Shown here: one piece after another, positions 38,661-50,660 of the stretch
Position numbering within the stretch: position 1 is the first letter of the stretch
Layout: each line of letters starts with the position of its first letter
DNA from: Vespula vulgaris
Lineage: Eukaryota; Arthropoda; Insecta; Hymenoptera; Vespidae
NCBI RefSeq assembly: GCF_905475345.1
Contig: NC_066594.1
Span: 4,635,501 to 4,699,500 of the forward strand
Length of the DNA stretch: 64,000 bases
Direction of reading: 5' to 3'
Translations under genes and position numbers: made by a program
The notes under the pieces: model-generated
Told to the model about the DNA's origin: nothing
Databases searched by the model: none
What the model saw: only the letters and a program-made list of their open reading frames with translations

Positions 38661-41600
38661 AGAACAATTGAGGAGCGTCGACCGCAGTGTCCTACTTTTT
38701 CAAATGCACCGATTAAAACCGACCGATTAAAACGATACTATCCAATTTATTGTCGACGTTTCTGATAGTACACTTTCATCATCGCGTTGACGTCTTCGTC
38801 CCGAGTCAAATCATTTTTGAAAGAAAAACAGAAAATAGAGCTTTGAAGGCAAGATCGCATTAAAATATTACGACAAACGTCGCAATAGAACTGCTTTTCC
38901 TTCGACCGAATCGGTTATAAAAATATACAAATAAAATACTTACGTTCGATTTTTGAGAGCGCGAGATAGGAAACGATATTCTTCGTACGTGCATAGTGCT
39001 CGTTAAATTCAATGATGAAATTTTACTAAAAAAGAAATTATGACACGATAAAAATAATATAAACGCTTCTCTTTCCATACATTTATGGAAATATTCCCCG
39101 ATGATTATATCGTAATATACATACATCAATCGAAATGTTGAAAAAAAAAACAAAATGAATTATTGAAAGAATCGCGAAAATTATTACACGATTGTGTCAG
39201 AGTAACAACAAAGAGTATAAAGTTATTAATGAAAAATATATTTACGAGTATACTTACTTGCGCAAAAACATATTTTTCAAATAAATTTTTAGTCGGAATT
39301 TATCTTTATCGAACTTAGATGTAAAGTATCTACTTCCATTATCATTTAAAATGTTATCTTTCTCTGATATTATATGTACATTGTATTCTCAATATTATTT
39401 CAATTCGTAAAGAAACTCACTTCTTTGTCATTACGAGAAACTATTCGGGGGTTGTTTGCAAAAGAGAAGCGAGGTTCAAATTTAATAAATACTTATAGTT
39501 TGTGGTGCTCGAAGGTTTAGAGGGAATCGAAGAGAAAGGCGAAAGCACCGATAAGTTTGATTCATGGTAACGGTTTGAAAATTGATTCGTTCGTATACCA
39601 TGAGAGGAAGAGAACTGCGAAATAGGAACACTAGAGAGTGGGATGGTCGGATATAGAAGTAAGGAGAGAGAAAGAGAAAGGCGTCGTTGATGGAGAAGGA
39701 AGGGGAATGAAGAAGCTATGAGAACGCTAAAGCAAGTCGATGCGATGGCTCGAGTATGAGGCCACGACAATGAGAAATGTCTTAGGTATAACGGGTAGTA
39801 CAGCGTACCAAGACCTATGCTATTTACGCTTTCATTGGTTATATATTGTTACGAGGATGATAACTGTGGGGTACGTATGTAGGTATGTAAGTAGTAGATA
39901 TATATGTGTGTGTGTATGTCGAACAAAAGTCTGAAAATGTCACGAATAATTTTCTTCCAATAGAATAATATTTCTATCAATATAATCGAAAAGAATAAAT
40001 AGATTACCCCCTATAGAAAAATTTTTCGTGATAGCTGAATATAGTATGTGTGACCGAATACTACGAAGTACGAATTACGATATGATAATAGAAGGAAAAA
40101 GATACAAATAGATGCATTATTCTCAATAAGATATTGATTACGCTATCGCATCGAATCAGGCGTACTTCAGAGCAATATATGTGTAGTGATATGGAGAGTG
40201 AAATGAAATGTAACAATTTTATTTTACGGAAAACATGTACAACTTTCGAAAAGTACTAGAGATTTATAGGTACTGAGATTAGTGTATTATGACGATTTAT
40301 CGAAAACTCGACCTACGATCTGGTTCGATCGATTATCTCGTAGATAACATAACATCAAAGAAATTCATCGAAGAAGTTTATTTCTTCCTATTGTCTTCTT
40401 ACTCGTCAATTCTTATTCGATTGCCAATTATAAAGTTTTCCTTATTGCAGTAAGAAAACTCATAAGAAAACTCATAGATCTCGCAATTGTACTTGTTTCT
40501 CTTAAAGCTAACTTATTGTTTGCAATCAAGCTACTTTCAGAGTTATTGTTAAAAACATTGAACCGAAAAAGTTCTCGAATGGTTTAAACCGCGATCGGCT
40601 GTGGACGAATCTTCTCTTAACGCGACGAAGCGTACAGAAAAATACACTGAAATTGGCATATTATGATAATCGATTGAGCATTCTTTCCCTTATTATATGT
40701 TCGAACCACGCCAAAAAATCTGTTGTTGCGCAGACTTATTCAAGACTTTGAAAAATCTATGCTTTCTTTCTCTCCCCCCCTCTCTGTCTCTTTTTCTTTT
40801 CCTTTCTTTTTTAAAAACGGTTTCAAATTCCGCTTTATTTGTTCAGAACTACCTCGTAACTCTAGATAAATTCGAAGTTCAATAACAAAAAATAGATTTA
40901 CGATCTTACAACATTATGGTCTTTTATCAAATCGAATGTTATAAAAATGTTATGAAAAAATTTCAATACATATAGAAAAAAGTCATACAGAAGGAGAAAA
41001 ACGATATTTTCTTGGACGCAAGTCGTTCATCATATCTTAATCTATTGTAATAGCAAATTATGTTTAAATGTTATCATGGAGATCATATTTGAAATTATGT
41101 GTGTTTCTGAAATGAACGTTAATTAACTTCGGTTCTGTTTGTTCGTGAAACATTAATAATTATTTAATTATTATTAAGTTATTGCATATTAGAATGACGC
41201 TTTAGAAACCATTACATTATCTCGAATAATTGTTGAATAAAATATGAATCGACGTCTGGGGAAATCATATCTTCCTTTAATCTTTTTTTTCTTCGAACAA
41301 GTAAGATAATTTCTCTAAGTATTTCTTCATTACACTATACCTTGTCGATTTTATTCGATTTTGTAATTCAATGTCTTAAATATCGCTAGTCTTGCAAAAA
41401 GATTATTCGATGTTACTTTAACGTAACCTTTTTCATAAAATGTTTCTCCAACGAAAACTCGTCGAGAAAGAGAAACCCTCGACACTTCGAAATCCGAGAT
41501 AAGGGGTCAAAATGTCGAGCAGAAACATTCTGACCTAATACTCAGTTACAATGTATCTCATTCTATGATCAAGTTTCCTAGCAATTACGAAATAGATGGA

Positions 41601-41899
41601 ATACTTCTTGGTAAATACTATTAAAAGGACACTATTCACAAGATCAACGGACAAACTCAAGAACGAAACTGAGAAAATCACATTTTGTGAAATAGATAGG
41701 AAGACAATCAAAGGCAGACATTTCTATTAAACTTAGCAAAATAAATCTAAAGATAGGTGAGATACCGCATAATTAATCGATGAAATTTGTAGATATATAG
41801 TAGAATAGATACCTGTTTGCATGGACTTCCAAAATGAGATAAATAAGCAAGGTAGAGAGGGTTGAAAGGATAGAAAGGGAAAGAGAATTTCAACATGAT

Positions 41900-42300
41900 A
41901 GGGGGTATAAGCTTACGTATAACCCTGCGATTGACGCGCGACTCACTGTGACCGTCGATCGGCAAACCGCCCAAGGCAACGCGAATATCGTTCAACGAGC
42001 CATCCCTAACGGCCAATCAACTGATATGGTAATTAGCCTTTTACCTGAACCAACCGATCTAACGAGCTACTTTCTATACGATCACGCGCTGCGCTTGTCC
42101 CTACACTACAAATTAGCCTTTAACTATCCGCCTCTACGCGTTACACGTTCGGTAACACAGTCGTCGACCAAACTCACTTGGAAACTGTATCCTAAGTTTC
42201 ACGCTATGCTAATTACAATCTCGTCCGTAAATTTCCACACTGTACTCTATCTATTCCGGCCCGACGACGATCATCTGACTCGAGACGTCCTATCAAAGGA
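41900..42300. promoter_or_regulatory. Balanced-composition block, candidate distal regulatory element
   Basis: C+G is locally higher, with repeated CGATCG, CGCGCG and CCGACG-type strings, about 1 kb upstream of the CT tract and CpG island. Frames are open on both strands (127 codons on +, 89 on -), but neither has a recognisable domain or codon periodicity that I can see. It could be a proximal enhancer or an unrecognised upstream non-coding exon. Confidence 0.22.
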
Positions 42301-42986
42301 AAATTTCTTACGGCTAATTAAACTCTCCTAAAGGACGCTCAGGAAAAACGAGGTACGATTTACGACTTATTAATTAACATACATCCGATACACAAAACGA
42401 AAGAGCTAATGTTCATTTTTAATATAAAATAACGGACTAATCCTTTTTCCTGGTTTTAACTCGAGCGAAACAAATTTTACCTTTTGCGAAAAATCGATCG
42501 AGCGTGATTCGTTTAAAAAATTCATTAACCAACGTCAGCCACAACCACGTCGTCAAATCACGATGTCCGTGACAAAAGACACCGAGAAAAAAATTTTCAT
42601 GTTCTAAGGTAGTTGATAAAAATAGATATCGACGGTGAATGACAATTCCGTTTTCGATATTAAAAAGTTTCTTTTGCTCTTAAACGTACCCGCGTTTATC
42701 GAGATTTTGATGTTCGGTGGTAACTTTAATTAACGTTTATTAGTTTCTTCTGCTGGAAAAAGAAAAAAAAGTAATTAATAATAAAGGTAAAGAAAAAGGA
42801 TATAGAGTAGAAGAGAGGGCGGAGAGAGTAGAAGAGGTCTAACGAAAAGAACCGGATTGCGACTGCGCTTCGTTAATCTCGAATAATCGTTCTCGCAAGA
42901 AGGAGGCTGCACCGACCGGATGCATATCGCGCGCGTCGTCGTGCAGCCAACCGGAAATGCTCCAATCTTCGTCACGAACGGAGAAG

Positions 42987-43023
42987 CTCTCTCTCTTTCT
43001 CTCTTTCTCTATCTCTCTATCTA

Positions 43024-43081
<58 letters not shown>

Positions 43082-43103
43082 CCTCTCTCTCTCTCTGTCT
43101 CTT
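42987..43103. repeat. Long (CT)n tract with CTAT interruptions, next to the CpG island
   Basis: About 117 nt of CT-rich sequence. It starts with CTCTCT and CTTTCT units, then a CTAT block (about 43017-43028), a nearly pure CT run (about 43029-43076) and an imperfect tail. On the minus strand this is a GA tract, the binding sequence class of GAGA-factor-type proteins that mark insect promoters. It lies only about 40 nt before the CpG-rich island, so a promoter-proximal role is plausible but inferred. Confidence 0.95.
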
Positions 43104-43139
43104 TATTTCTTGGTCCTTATCTAACCCCCTTTTCTACTT

Positions 43140-43990
43140 GGTTCGGTCTCGAGATTCGGCGTCGTCAACTCGAACGAAGATTATCGAGCTTGCACGAAGC
43201 AGAGAGTGACGAAGGAGGGGCAGATGGGTGCCGAGAAAAAGGGAGCGTGGGACGGTCTGGTCGCGAGCGAGAGTGAATGAGGGTGCGCGGACGCGGTTGG
43301 ACGGGGATGAACGGGAGGTCGGACGTGAGGGGTGCTCGTCCGTGCGCGTAACTTTACCGGCAGCATCCAGTGACATCGCGGAGCTCGAGGCGCGCGCTTC
43401 GTACATCCTTCGACGAAGAGAAAGAGATTCTCTTGACTAATGTACGATCATCACGTTACAAAAGAAGTGAAGTTTGGCGAAAATTTACGAGGAAAGAGGA
43501 CGCGTACCAGCTCGTAAAAGAAAAAGAGAGATAACGAAAACTAAAAAAGTGCAAAGTGAAAGAAAAAAACGGAATCAACATCTTTTGATTTTGATAACAA
43601 ATTAAGGAAGAAGTTAGAACGTCGCGCGAACAAATATCGATCGCGAATATCGCGGGTAGCAGCGCGTGCGAGGTGCGCGAGGAGGTGGAGCGGAGAAGGT
43701 ATGGTGAGATACGTAGGTGCATCATCGTGTCGCGATACGAGATACCCAAGACCACAGTGAAAATAGTGCAGAAAAAAGCTAGAACCGGAAAACCGATGAT
43801 TACGCTTTGCTCTTCTCGAACCACGTGTTTGCTTCTACATTCGTGAACCGACGTATGCGAGCCGCGCCACGTCTAACTAGACGATCGCGCGCGCCCGACG
43901 GAAGACGAAAGGAAGACTATGTCGTAAACATTGTCGACTTCGATAAAGTAAACGAATAGCGGATATATCAGTATCGATCAACTGGCCGAT
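43140..43990 (+). promoter_or_regulatory. CpG-rich, GC-rich island: candidate promoter and 5' UTR exon of the Ig-domain gene
   Basis: G+C rises sharply here (for example GTGCGCGGACGCGG near 43282) and CpG is dense through 43250-43400, 43620-43700 and 43850-43900. The surroundings are strongly AT-rich. The first coding exon found downstream (47421) begins with untranslated sequence after a splice acceptor, so a non-coding upstream exon must exist, and this island is the best candidate. Possible splice donors are ATG|GTGAGA (GT at 43704) and TTAG|GTAATT (GT at 44038). An initiator-like TCAGT occurs at 43968-43972, downstream of the first donor and so usable only with the second. Several frames are open on both strands because stop codons are rare in GC-rich DNA. 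I do not regard them as coding. Confidence 0.5.
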
Positions 43991-45586
43991 CGTTCTCCCT
44001 ACCGAGCTCTCTTCGAATAGAGATTTTCTCAGCTTAGGTAATTAACAAATTGCTTTTTGTTTTTTCATCTCATTTCTCTCACGTCGACTCTTTCAAATAA
44101 GTTATGTTACAAAATACAAAGAAACATGCGATGAAAATGACGTGAAAGTGCATCAAACGAATACGCCTTCGATTTTCGATGACACATGTCCGACGTTATC
44201 TACGTTAACAAAATGCCCGTTCGCGCACACGACATTCTACGATAAAAGCTTCATTTTGAGCGACGTTGTCGACGGTTACGTCGTGAAAATTTTCCTTTGA
44301 AAGTACCATGTAATGAGTCGATTTACGATAAACGATGTTTAAAACGTTAAAAGGAAAATGGAAATATGTCTTGCTGCTACCCTTATTCAATATGCGATCA
44401 ATCAAATCTTTAAAAAAATAAGAGGAAGCCGATTTGAATATAAAAGAATTTTTGAAGAAAAGTTTCTTAGGGATTCATACAAGTTTGATGCTTCTTGGCG
44501 TTTTCAATTTTAATCGGCCACAAAATCGCATTACGTTTTTTTGACGAAAATTATTCGAAATTGTTTAATTATTTCGTCTTAAAAACAATTTATTTCCAAT
44601 TTGATTACATTGAAAACGGTCATCAGAAACAATGTAAATATCTTTAAACATTGACTTCCTATGAAGTCAATGTCGAAGAATATCGTAAATACTATCAATT
44701 TATAAAAATTTGAACGGCACTAGAGTGATAATCATTTTACTGTATACATATATACACGGAAAAGCTAGAACGATCTCAAAAATATTTTTTGTTACAAAAG
44801 AATCACAATGTTGACGTTACAATTCTTTTTTCTGTGTTAAGCAATAGAACGCGAATGAAAATAACGTATCGCACTACTCCATTCTCTTTGGGCCATATTT
44901 TCAGTTTGTTTCATTGATCGATGCGTTCTTAACGATTTCGTTGTACGATAAATCCCCGTTGGGAGTAGTTCGGCGCGTTCGGAAATTGGTTCGACGGCAT
45001 GCGTCGATGGAAAATGCATTGCAATTCGCGACGCGTGAGAAATGGCACCGATCATCGCTGTATTTTGTCATTATCGTTCTACCCTTTGTGCGCGCCGTTT
45101 GCCCAAAAATCGTTCAGTGCGTTCTTTCGCAATTCCAACGAAATGGCCGCCTATCTCGCATTTTCAACTTCAGCTATTGAACCGTGCACAACCATGAAAT
45201 GTAAATTACATTGAATTTTCCTAACGCTTAACTTAATGTTCGAGAACGCGAAGCATTTATTCTTAAAGCAAATCGAGCGATTTTAAAAGCATAGATTGTC
45301 TTTTCTTCTCAACACGTTTTGTTTCTATGAAAAATGAACGACGTTCTGAAGATTAGACCTCATAAATAATGATTATCGTTAAACATATAATGCTCGACTT
45401 ATGCTTTAACTGAAACATTTGGATAAACTGTGATACTCCTTCTCTGAGAAAAACAAAGCACAATGCTTATATTATTTCATCTTTTAAATGTTATAATCGA
45501 TTATATCGTATATTATAAGAAAAGCATTAAATTTCCGATTATTAAAGCAATTCGCTTATCCGTTATTACACCGCAATTCGTTGCTG

Positions 45587-45653
45587 TAAATTATTGCGAA
45601 TATATCGTTCATTGGATTTATCTAAATTATTGCGAATATATCGTTCATTGGAT
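45587..45653. repeat. Two-copy tandem duplication, 36-bp period
   Basis: The 31-nt string beginning TAAATTATTGCGAATA and ending CATTGGAT occurs at 45587 and again, identical, at 45623. The period is exactly 36 bp (12 codons), so the open frame through it shows a repeated Tyr-Cys-Glu-Tyr-Ile motif, but the frame has no other sign of being a gene. It is a recent local duplication or replication slippage event. Confidence 0.93.
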
Positions 45654-46869
45654 ATATTAATCTCTTCATTCTCTAAATTCTATTTGTTACGTTACATTCT
45701 TGATGATAGTAATTATCTCCTTCTTACTATCTCTTTGTCCGCATTTACTCAACTACGTTTACTTGATCTTCAAACGGTAATTCGTATTTGACATCTAGGA
45801 GACTTTGAAACTTCAAAGATTCGTAATAATCTCCTCTTTGTCGAGGTCGGCCCTGTTAATGGCCCTGTTAATGGTATCATCGTCAAAAGGTTAAAACCGA
45901 ATGAGGTTTCTTAAAGTCATTCTTGAATGATTCTGATTCGTTTCTTTGAATGCTCTTTATTCTTTCGCTACTTCCAACAATACAATATTATCACGAGAAG
46001 AATGATTTACGCTAATAGCTAAATTTCTAGTAACCCGTTCTTCGACGAATCGTTTACACTGTACATGACTCTACGTTACATAGGTATGTACTTACGCGAG
46101 AATGCTTGCGTTGGAATAGTTTCAAAGTTTCACGATCTAGGCGAGTCACGATAAGACGAAAAACGATAAGTAGTCTTTCTCAAGGTACAACGAGAATTTA
46201 AAAAGAAAAAGACACTAGTTTAAACGATGTACAAAGAAAACGACGACTAGTCAATTCTTCGGCACAACACGATTAGAAAGATGACATCGTCAAGGAATAT
46301 CTCGTGTAGAAGGGTAGGGCGGGTCCGTTCCGAGTAGACAGAGTTTATGTCACGTAGTCGGTCCACATAATGTTCCCTAGAAAGTACGAGAAAAGTGAGT
46401 CCGCCTGTCCGATGTGGTACACGTCAGAAGGACGACTCTCTTTGGCCGTACGGTTGTCGCACTTACACAAACGAAAACCTTTGTCCACGTCCTCTCGTCT
46501 CAAGAAAAGCTCAAGAGGAAAAGGAAAGAGCGGAAGGAAAGAGCAAAAAGTACTTGCAAACTGCCGAGAACATCGGACGTATCCTGTAATGTGAAAAGAA
46601 ATAGCATGTACGGTCTAACGCTTCTCGATAATATCAATCTTGAACGCAGTAAGAGACTTTGTGTGTACTTCCATCTAATTTAAAGCTCAATCGATTTCTA
46701 AAAAGCACAAAGTGAAAAATAAAAAAGATAGTCGATCAAACTGTATTATAAACGTGTACGACATCAATGAATATATAAGAGACGAGTGCATGAATGCTCG
46801 TCGCTCGTTCCGTATTACTATGCTTAAAGAAAAAACATTATAAAATGTTATTAATAATATAAAAAAATA

Positions 46870-46890
46870 CTATATATATATATATATATA
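46870..46890. repeat. (TA)n microsatellite
   Basis: A perfect TA run of about 20 nt inside the putative first intron. Confidence 0.93.
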
Positions 46891-47420
46891 CAGAGATACT
46901 TATTGGTAAAGAATGATGCGAAAAAAAAGCTGAAATATTCGTTTGGCTAGCTGCTCTCACCATATTGGATCGATTTCGAAAAGAAAAGAAAGATAGTAGA
47001 AAGAGATATCCAGCCGCGAGAAGAATCGTTTTTCCTCGCCACTGACTTTTTTCTTTCTTCTTTGAAAAACGTCGGGACATACCGTCTAGATTTCAGCAGG
47101 GAAGAAAATAAAAAGGGTGTGCTGAATAAGGATCAAGGAAAGTGGATCGCCATGCCTCGCCATGGAAAAGTGTTCCGATGAAATCTTTCAAGACGAGCCA
47201 GCGCTCGTCGACTAAGCCAACCGTGCGAAATTCAATTTGCCTCTCTCAGCGATCGACAAGTTGCAATAATTTGATTTTCATGATGGTATCTTCAATTATT
47301 CCACTGATTACTTTTAAAACATATCGATAGTCTATAACTATCCCCTTTTCTCGATTTGATTCTATTTACTCTTTGGATCATTCATCCGAATAAATAATCA
47401 ACGTAGATATTTTTTGACAG

Positions 47421-47534
47421 TGCGACAGGAGATCTAACAACGCGCGAACTCCTCCAACGGAATACGACGTGGGCCTCGTGAGTCTCACGAGGATGATTCG
47501 TGGGTGAAATATACAAGAGACGTTGTTTGCCAGT
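47421..47534 (+). other. 5' UTR portion of exon 2
   Basis: The acceptor is TATTTTTTGACAG, ending at 47420. A second AG at 47427-47428 could be used instead, shifting the exon start by 8 nt. The untranslated part is more balanced in composition than the intron before it. It holds a four-codon upstream ORF (ATG at 47493, stop TGA at 47505-47507) that is in frame with the main start and ends 27 nt before it. This may modestly damp translation of the main frame. Confidence 0.6.
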
Positions 47535-47652
47535 ATGCTGTGGATATTGATTGTGGTGACGTGCTTCGAGGTATCGACTCTGGCTGATGCGCAATCGGAG
47601 AGGACAACGTCCTTGGATGAAGATGCAAACAATAACGAACCTGACCATCCGG
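47535..47652 (+). CDS. Exon 2 of Sidestep-like Ig protein: start codon, signal peptide, linker
   Basis: This exon encodes the first 39 residues plus one base. The ATG at 47535 has A at -3 and an in-frame TGA 27 nt upstream, which fixes it as the start. The N-terminus is a textbook secretion signal: Met-Leu-Trp, a hydrophobic core of Ile/Leu/Val up to about residue 11, and a likely cleavage site after Ala-Asp-Ala at residues 17-19. An acidic, Asn-rich, hydrophilic linker follows (residues 20-39). The exon ends CCG G|GTGAGT, a strong donor, in phase 1. Phase and reading frame match the exon at 60436 exactly, making the junction residue Val40. The product enters the secretory pathway. The minus-strand frames over the same region (47378-47662) are shadows. 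Confidence 0.82.
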
Positions 47653-49989
47653 GTGAGTACATCTAAGCTATATGAATTTATCTTGTCGTAATCGTCGAAA
47701 TGATCGATTCATTTACATCATTAATTGCTAATAATTCGATTCAAACCTATTTCTCGTTAGCTAAATAAAAGTAAAAATGAGCGTGGTCATCTGTACGATC
47801 AAACTGTACGATTGTTAGCGCATGTAAAAGGTTAAAAGAAATAAAAGGAGAAAGAAAGGGTACTATGATCGTTGAGATAACAACGGTAAATGTTAAAAAC
47901 AAATCTCGCTTCAGTACGATTAATGTTTTACCATTTTTTATTAATTCTCGCAACATCATTACGGGTCTTCTTCGTCGGTGAAGCGAAAAGAAAGAAGAAA
48001 GAATAGAGAAGGATGCTTTAGGTAAAAATGTGAGAGAATAGAAGCGGAGGGTGGAAAATAATTTGTTAAAATGGGTAGACGTACGTGCTTTCTCTCGCGC
48101 GAATGTTCCTTTTTAACTATCATGTTGTGTAAACGAGACGTTGGGAAAAGAGAAAGAGGAGGACGAAGAGAAGTCGGAAAAGGAGACACTAAACTACTCG
48201 TGTAAATTACCGTACGCTAGAACTTTTCCGCTGATTTATTTGCTCGACCGTTCGTTCTCCGCAGAGGATATCGAAATTAATGTTTAATGGATGAGTATCA
48301 CGAGAGTAGCCTCCAAACGTTTATACTTTGAAACTTTTCCCGATACATACCATAACTGCAATTAGAAGGAGAATAATACATTATAAAATCGATATCGAAT
48401 AGTTCGATCATTAATTTCATATTCAATGAAAGCTTTTTAATTAGTAACCTCAAAATTTTCCAAAAGTCCAGTCAATTATCAAACATCGCCTTCTCTATTA
48501 TCTTTCCCTTAGGAATCCCATTAATGATATTTACAAATCGAAATTCTGTTATCTAGGCAAGAATTGTATCGATGCTCCTCGGAATGAATAATTTTGTAAT
48601 GACTTCAATGAAACTCATCATATATCAGCGATCCAAACCGACGAGCGAATACCCGCATTTTCCGTGAAAATTTGCGAGTCGTGCTCGATTTCTACATGTA
48701 CATATTTATATGATAAATGCATACGATATAGGATACTATCCCGTGATGTAACACGCACTGTCGCACTATATTAACTTTCATGTGGCCGTTATAACGTTCA
48801 ACGAAAACAAATCAGAAGCATAACTAATGTATAATTAATGGAATACTCTTGGTAAATATTAAATAATTTATGTAATGGAAATGAAAGAAAAACGACAAAA
48901 ACATTTGATGCAGCGTGGGATTTTTCGAAAGATACTGTATCAGTTCGTCCTTTCATTGGACACGTGTAACGTCTGCTTGCAAAGGAGCACACGTGTCGTC
49001 GACATATGGACACGTGTATCCTTTCTCGAGGTAAATTAACTCGGACCATAAAGCGAAATCCCTTTAGTACTATTCTTGCATATATCATTAGCCGAGCGTA
49101 TTTCTCCTCTCCCTCTCCCCTCTCTCTTTCTCTCGTTTTTATAAATTTCTCATAGTTGTAAAAATATATAGAACCTAATCAAGACAGGTTTATCGATAAA
49201 ATCTTGGAACAATTTACGTTTCACCATCTTTTACGATTATTATCCTCGACTTATTGCCTTCGAAATCCATATACCGTAGAGGACTAGGTACTCTCGGTAA
49301 TTGGTTCGTTGCGGCGTCTAATGAAATTACATTCATTTCCCGCGGGTGCGGATGGTTAAACGAGATTCTACCTGACCTCCCAGATTTTTGGCGATATATG
49401 TTCCTCGATATAAACTCGTACAGATACAAGTATCATGATACAAGGATCCATTATCGGTGAATAGATGGAAAGAGATTTCTAACATAGAATTGCTTTAGAT
49501 TCTTTGCACTTAACTATCGGGTTAACGATAACCTCGTTGTCGAAACGAGGCAAGTCCTCTTCGTAACAAGGAGCGAGTTTAACTCCTTCAGGCTTCTCCA
49601 GACTCATGGGACGAACTATCGAGTTAATGGTAATTTCGTTGACGAGTGGAACCTAACGATACCTATGCTTTCCATTATTTTTCCTCTTTTTTCTTAGAAT
49701 CTCTACCCAACGGTAGTAAAATCGCATCTTTCATCCCTTAACGAAAGCCCTAAATAACTCTCTTGGTGATATAACCGCATAAAATCGTAATAAAAGAGAT
49801 CAAGAAAACTTCGTCGACTTTTCGCGAATATTAAGTCGATTTGTCATGCATGTATAATTAGGTTACCTTGAAAAATCGGAAAATTCATGTAGCGAACAAG
49901 CTAGCATTACCAAATTATCGTAATTATCGTAAGATAAAAAGAAATAGCATTACTAGAAAAGTTACGACTCGAGGCATATCCGGAAAGGT

Positions 49990-50660
49990 TAAACGCTTTA
50001 ATGCGACGAAGATGCCGCGGGCTTTTTATATTCGGAGAGGAACAATGGAAGATGTAATGGGAAGGAGTTCCTCGGGCTACAATTTAGGGTCAAATGGCAC
50101 GAACCTGCGATAAATGCATGGTCCTTTAAACGCGGATGGTGGGGGTAGAGATTCTCGAGACTTTTCGAGACTTCGTTCCGAATAGAAGGGTCTCCGCCGC
50201 GGAAAAAGGGGCGAAAAAGAAAGGAAATGAAATATAGCGGAAAAATTATCCCCTCGAGGAGTTGGCCGAACGAAGAAGGTTTAGATAAAAATTTCCAACG
50301 TTTGTCACGGTCGTTCCCTAATTAAAGGTCCTTGGATTAATGGAACCCGTCCCATTCCAACGGTACTACCGACGATCGATTCGTTCGTTTAACCATTCCG
50401 CTCGTAGCTTTTAGCGAGTCCTCGGAGCAGAGTTCTCCCACTTTCGCGGAAGCCGCGTTAGGAACGTTTCCGCTTGCTTTCCTCGAGCACGAGAAGGAAA
50501 ATATCGAACGTCCTTCATTGCCTTTCGTAGACCCTCCTATCGACCTCTCTATAACGGCGTCAGCTTCGCGAAAGTACCTACCGAGTTCATCGAAATACGT
50601 TTTCTCACGGGAGACGTCAAACTTTCTGTTCGAATGGGAAATCGATTGAATAGCTCACAG
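49990..50660. promoter_or_regulatory. GC-rich intronic island 1, candidate enhancer
   Basis: Nearly 700 nt are clearly richer in G+C than the surrounding intron. CpG-containing strings recur (CCGCCGCGG near 50190, GCGGAAGCCGCG near 50447), and homopolymer or microsatellite content is low. A homeodomain-type cluster is visible: TAATTA at 50319-50324, GGATTA (a Bicoid/Otx-type core) at 50334-50339, and TTAATGG directly after. No coherent reading frame with splice sites was found. It could alternatively be a non-coding exon or an alternative promoter. Confidence 0.35.

Larger units (their letters stand above)
34516..42980. other. Non-coding stretch upstream of the candidate promoter
   Basis: About 8.5 kb without a supported gene. 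A GC-richer part follows the minisatellite (34520-34900). AT-rich sequence dominates 35300-37300 and 38000-41800. A purine tract lies at 37618-37678, a GA run at 38639-38660 and an AT run near 36702-36715. A balanced-composition block occurs at about 41900-42300, where a GTG-initiated + frame of 127 codons is open but shows no domain. I read the whole stretch as upstream intergenic DNA of the Ig-domain gene. Confidence 0.5.
44040..47418 (+). other. Putative intron 1
   Basis: This lies between the candidate non-coding exon and the acceptor ending at 47420. It is AT-rich with no recognisable coding segment. It contains a 36-bp-period tandem duplication (45587-45653), a TA microsatellite (46870-46890), a short CCCTGTTAATGG duplication near 45850-45875, and a GC-richer patch at about 46300-46580 where three overlapping + frames are open without any domain. 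Confidence 0.45.

Noticed and set aside
41948..42331. 127-codon plus-strand frame in the balanced-composition block
   Set aside because: It opens at GTG, has no domain, and a minus-strand frame is open across part of the same region. Kept only as a possible regulatory block.
43134..43440. Several overlapping frames on both strands in the CpG island
   Set aside because: Stops are rare in GC-rich DNA. The products are Arg/Ser/Pro-rich and unlike any family. A 5' UTR/promoter is a better reading.
47378..47662. Two minus-strand frames over the signal-peptide exon
   Set aside because: Antisense shadows of the real exon 2 and its leader.
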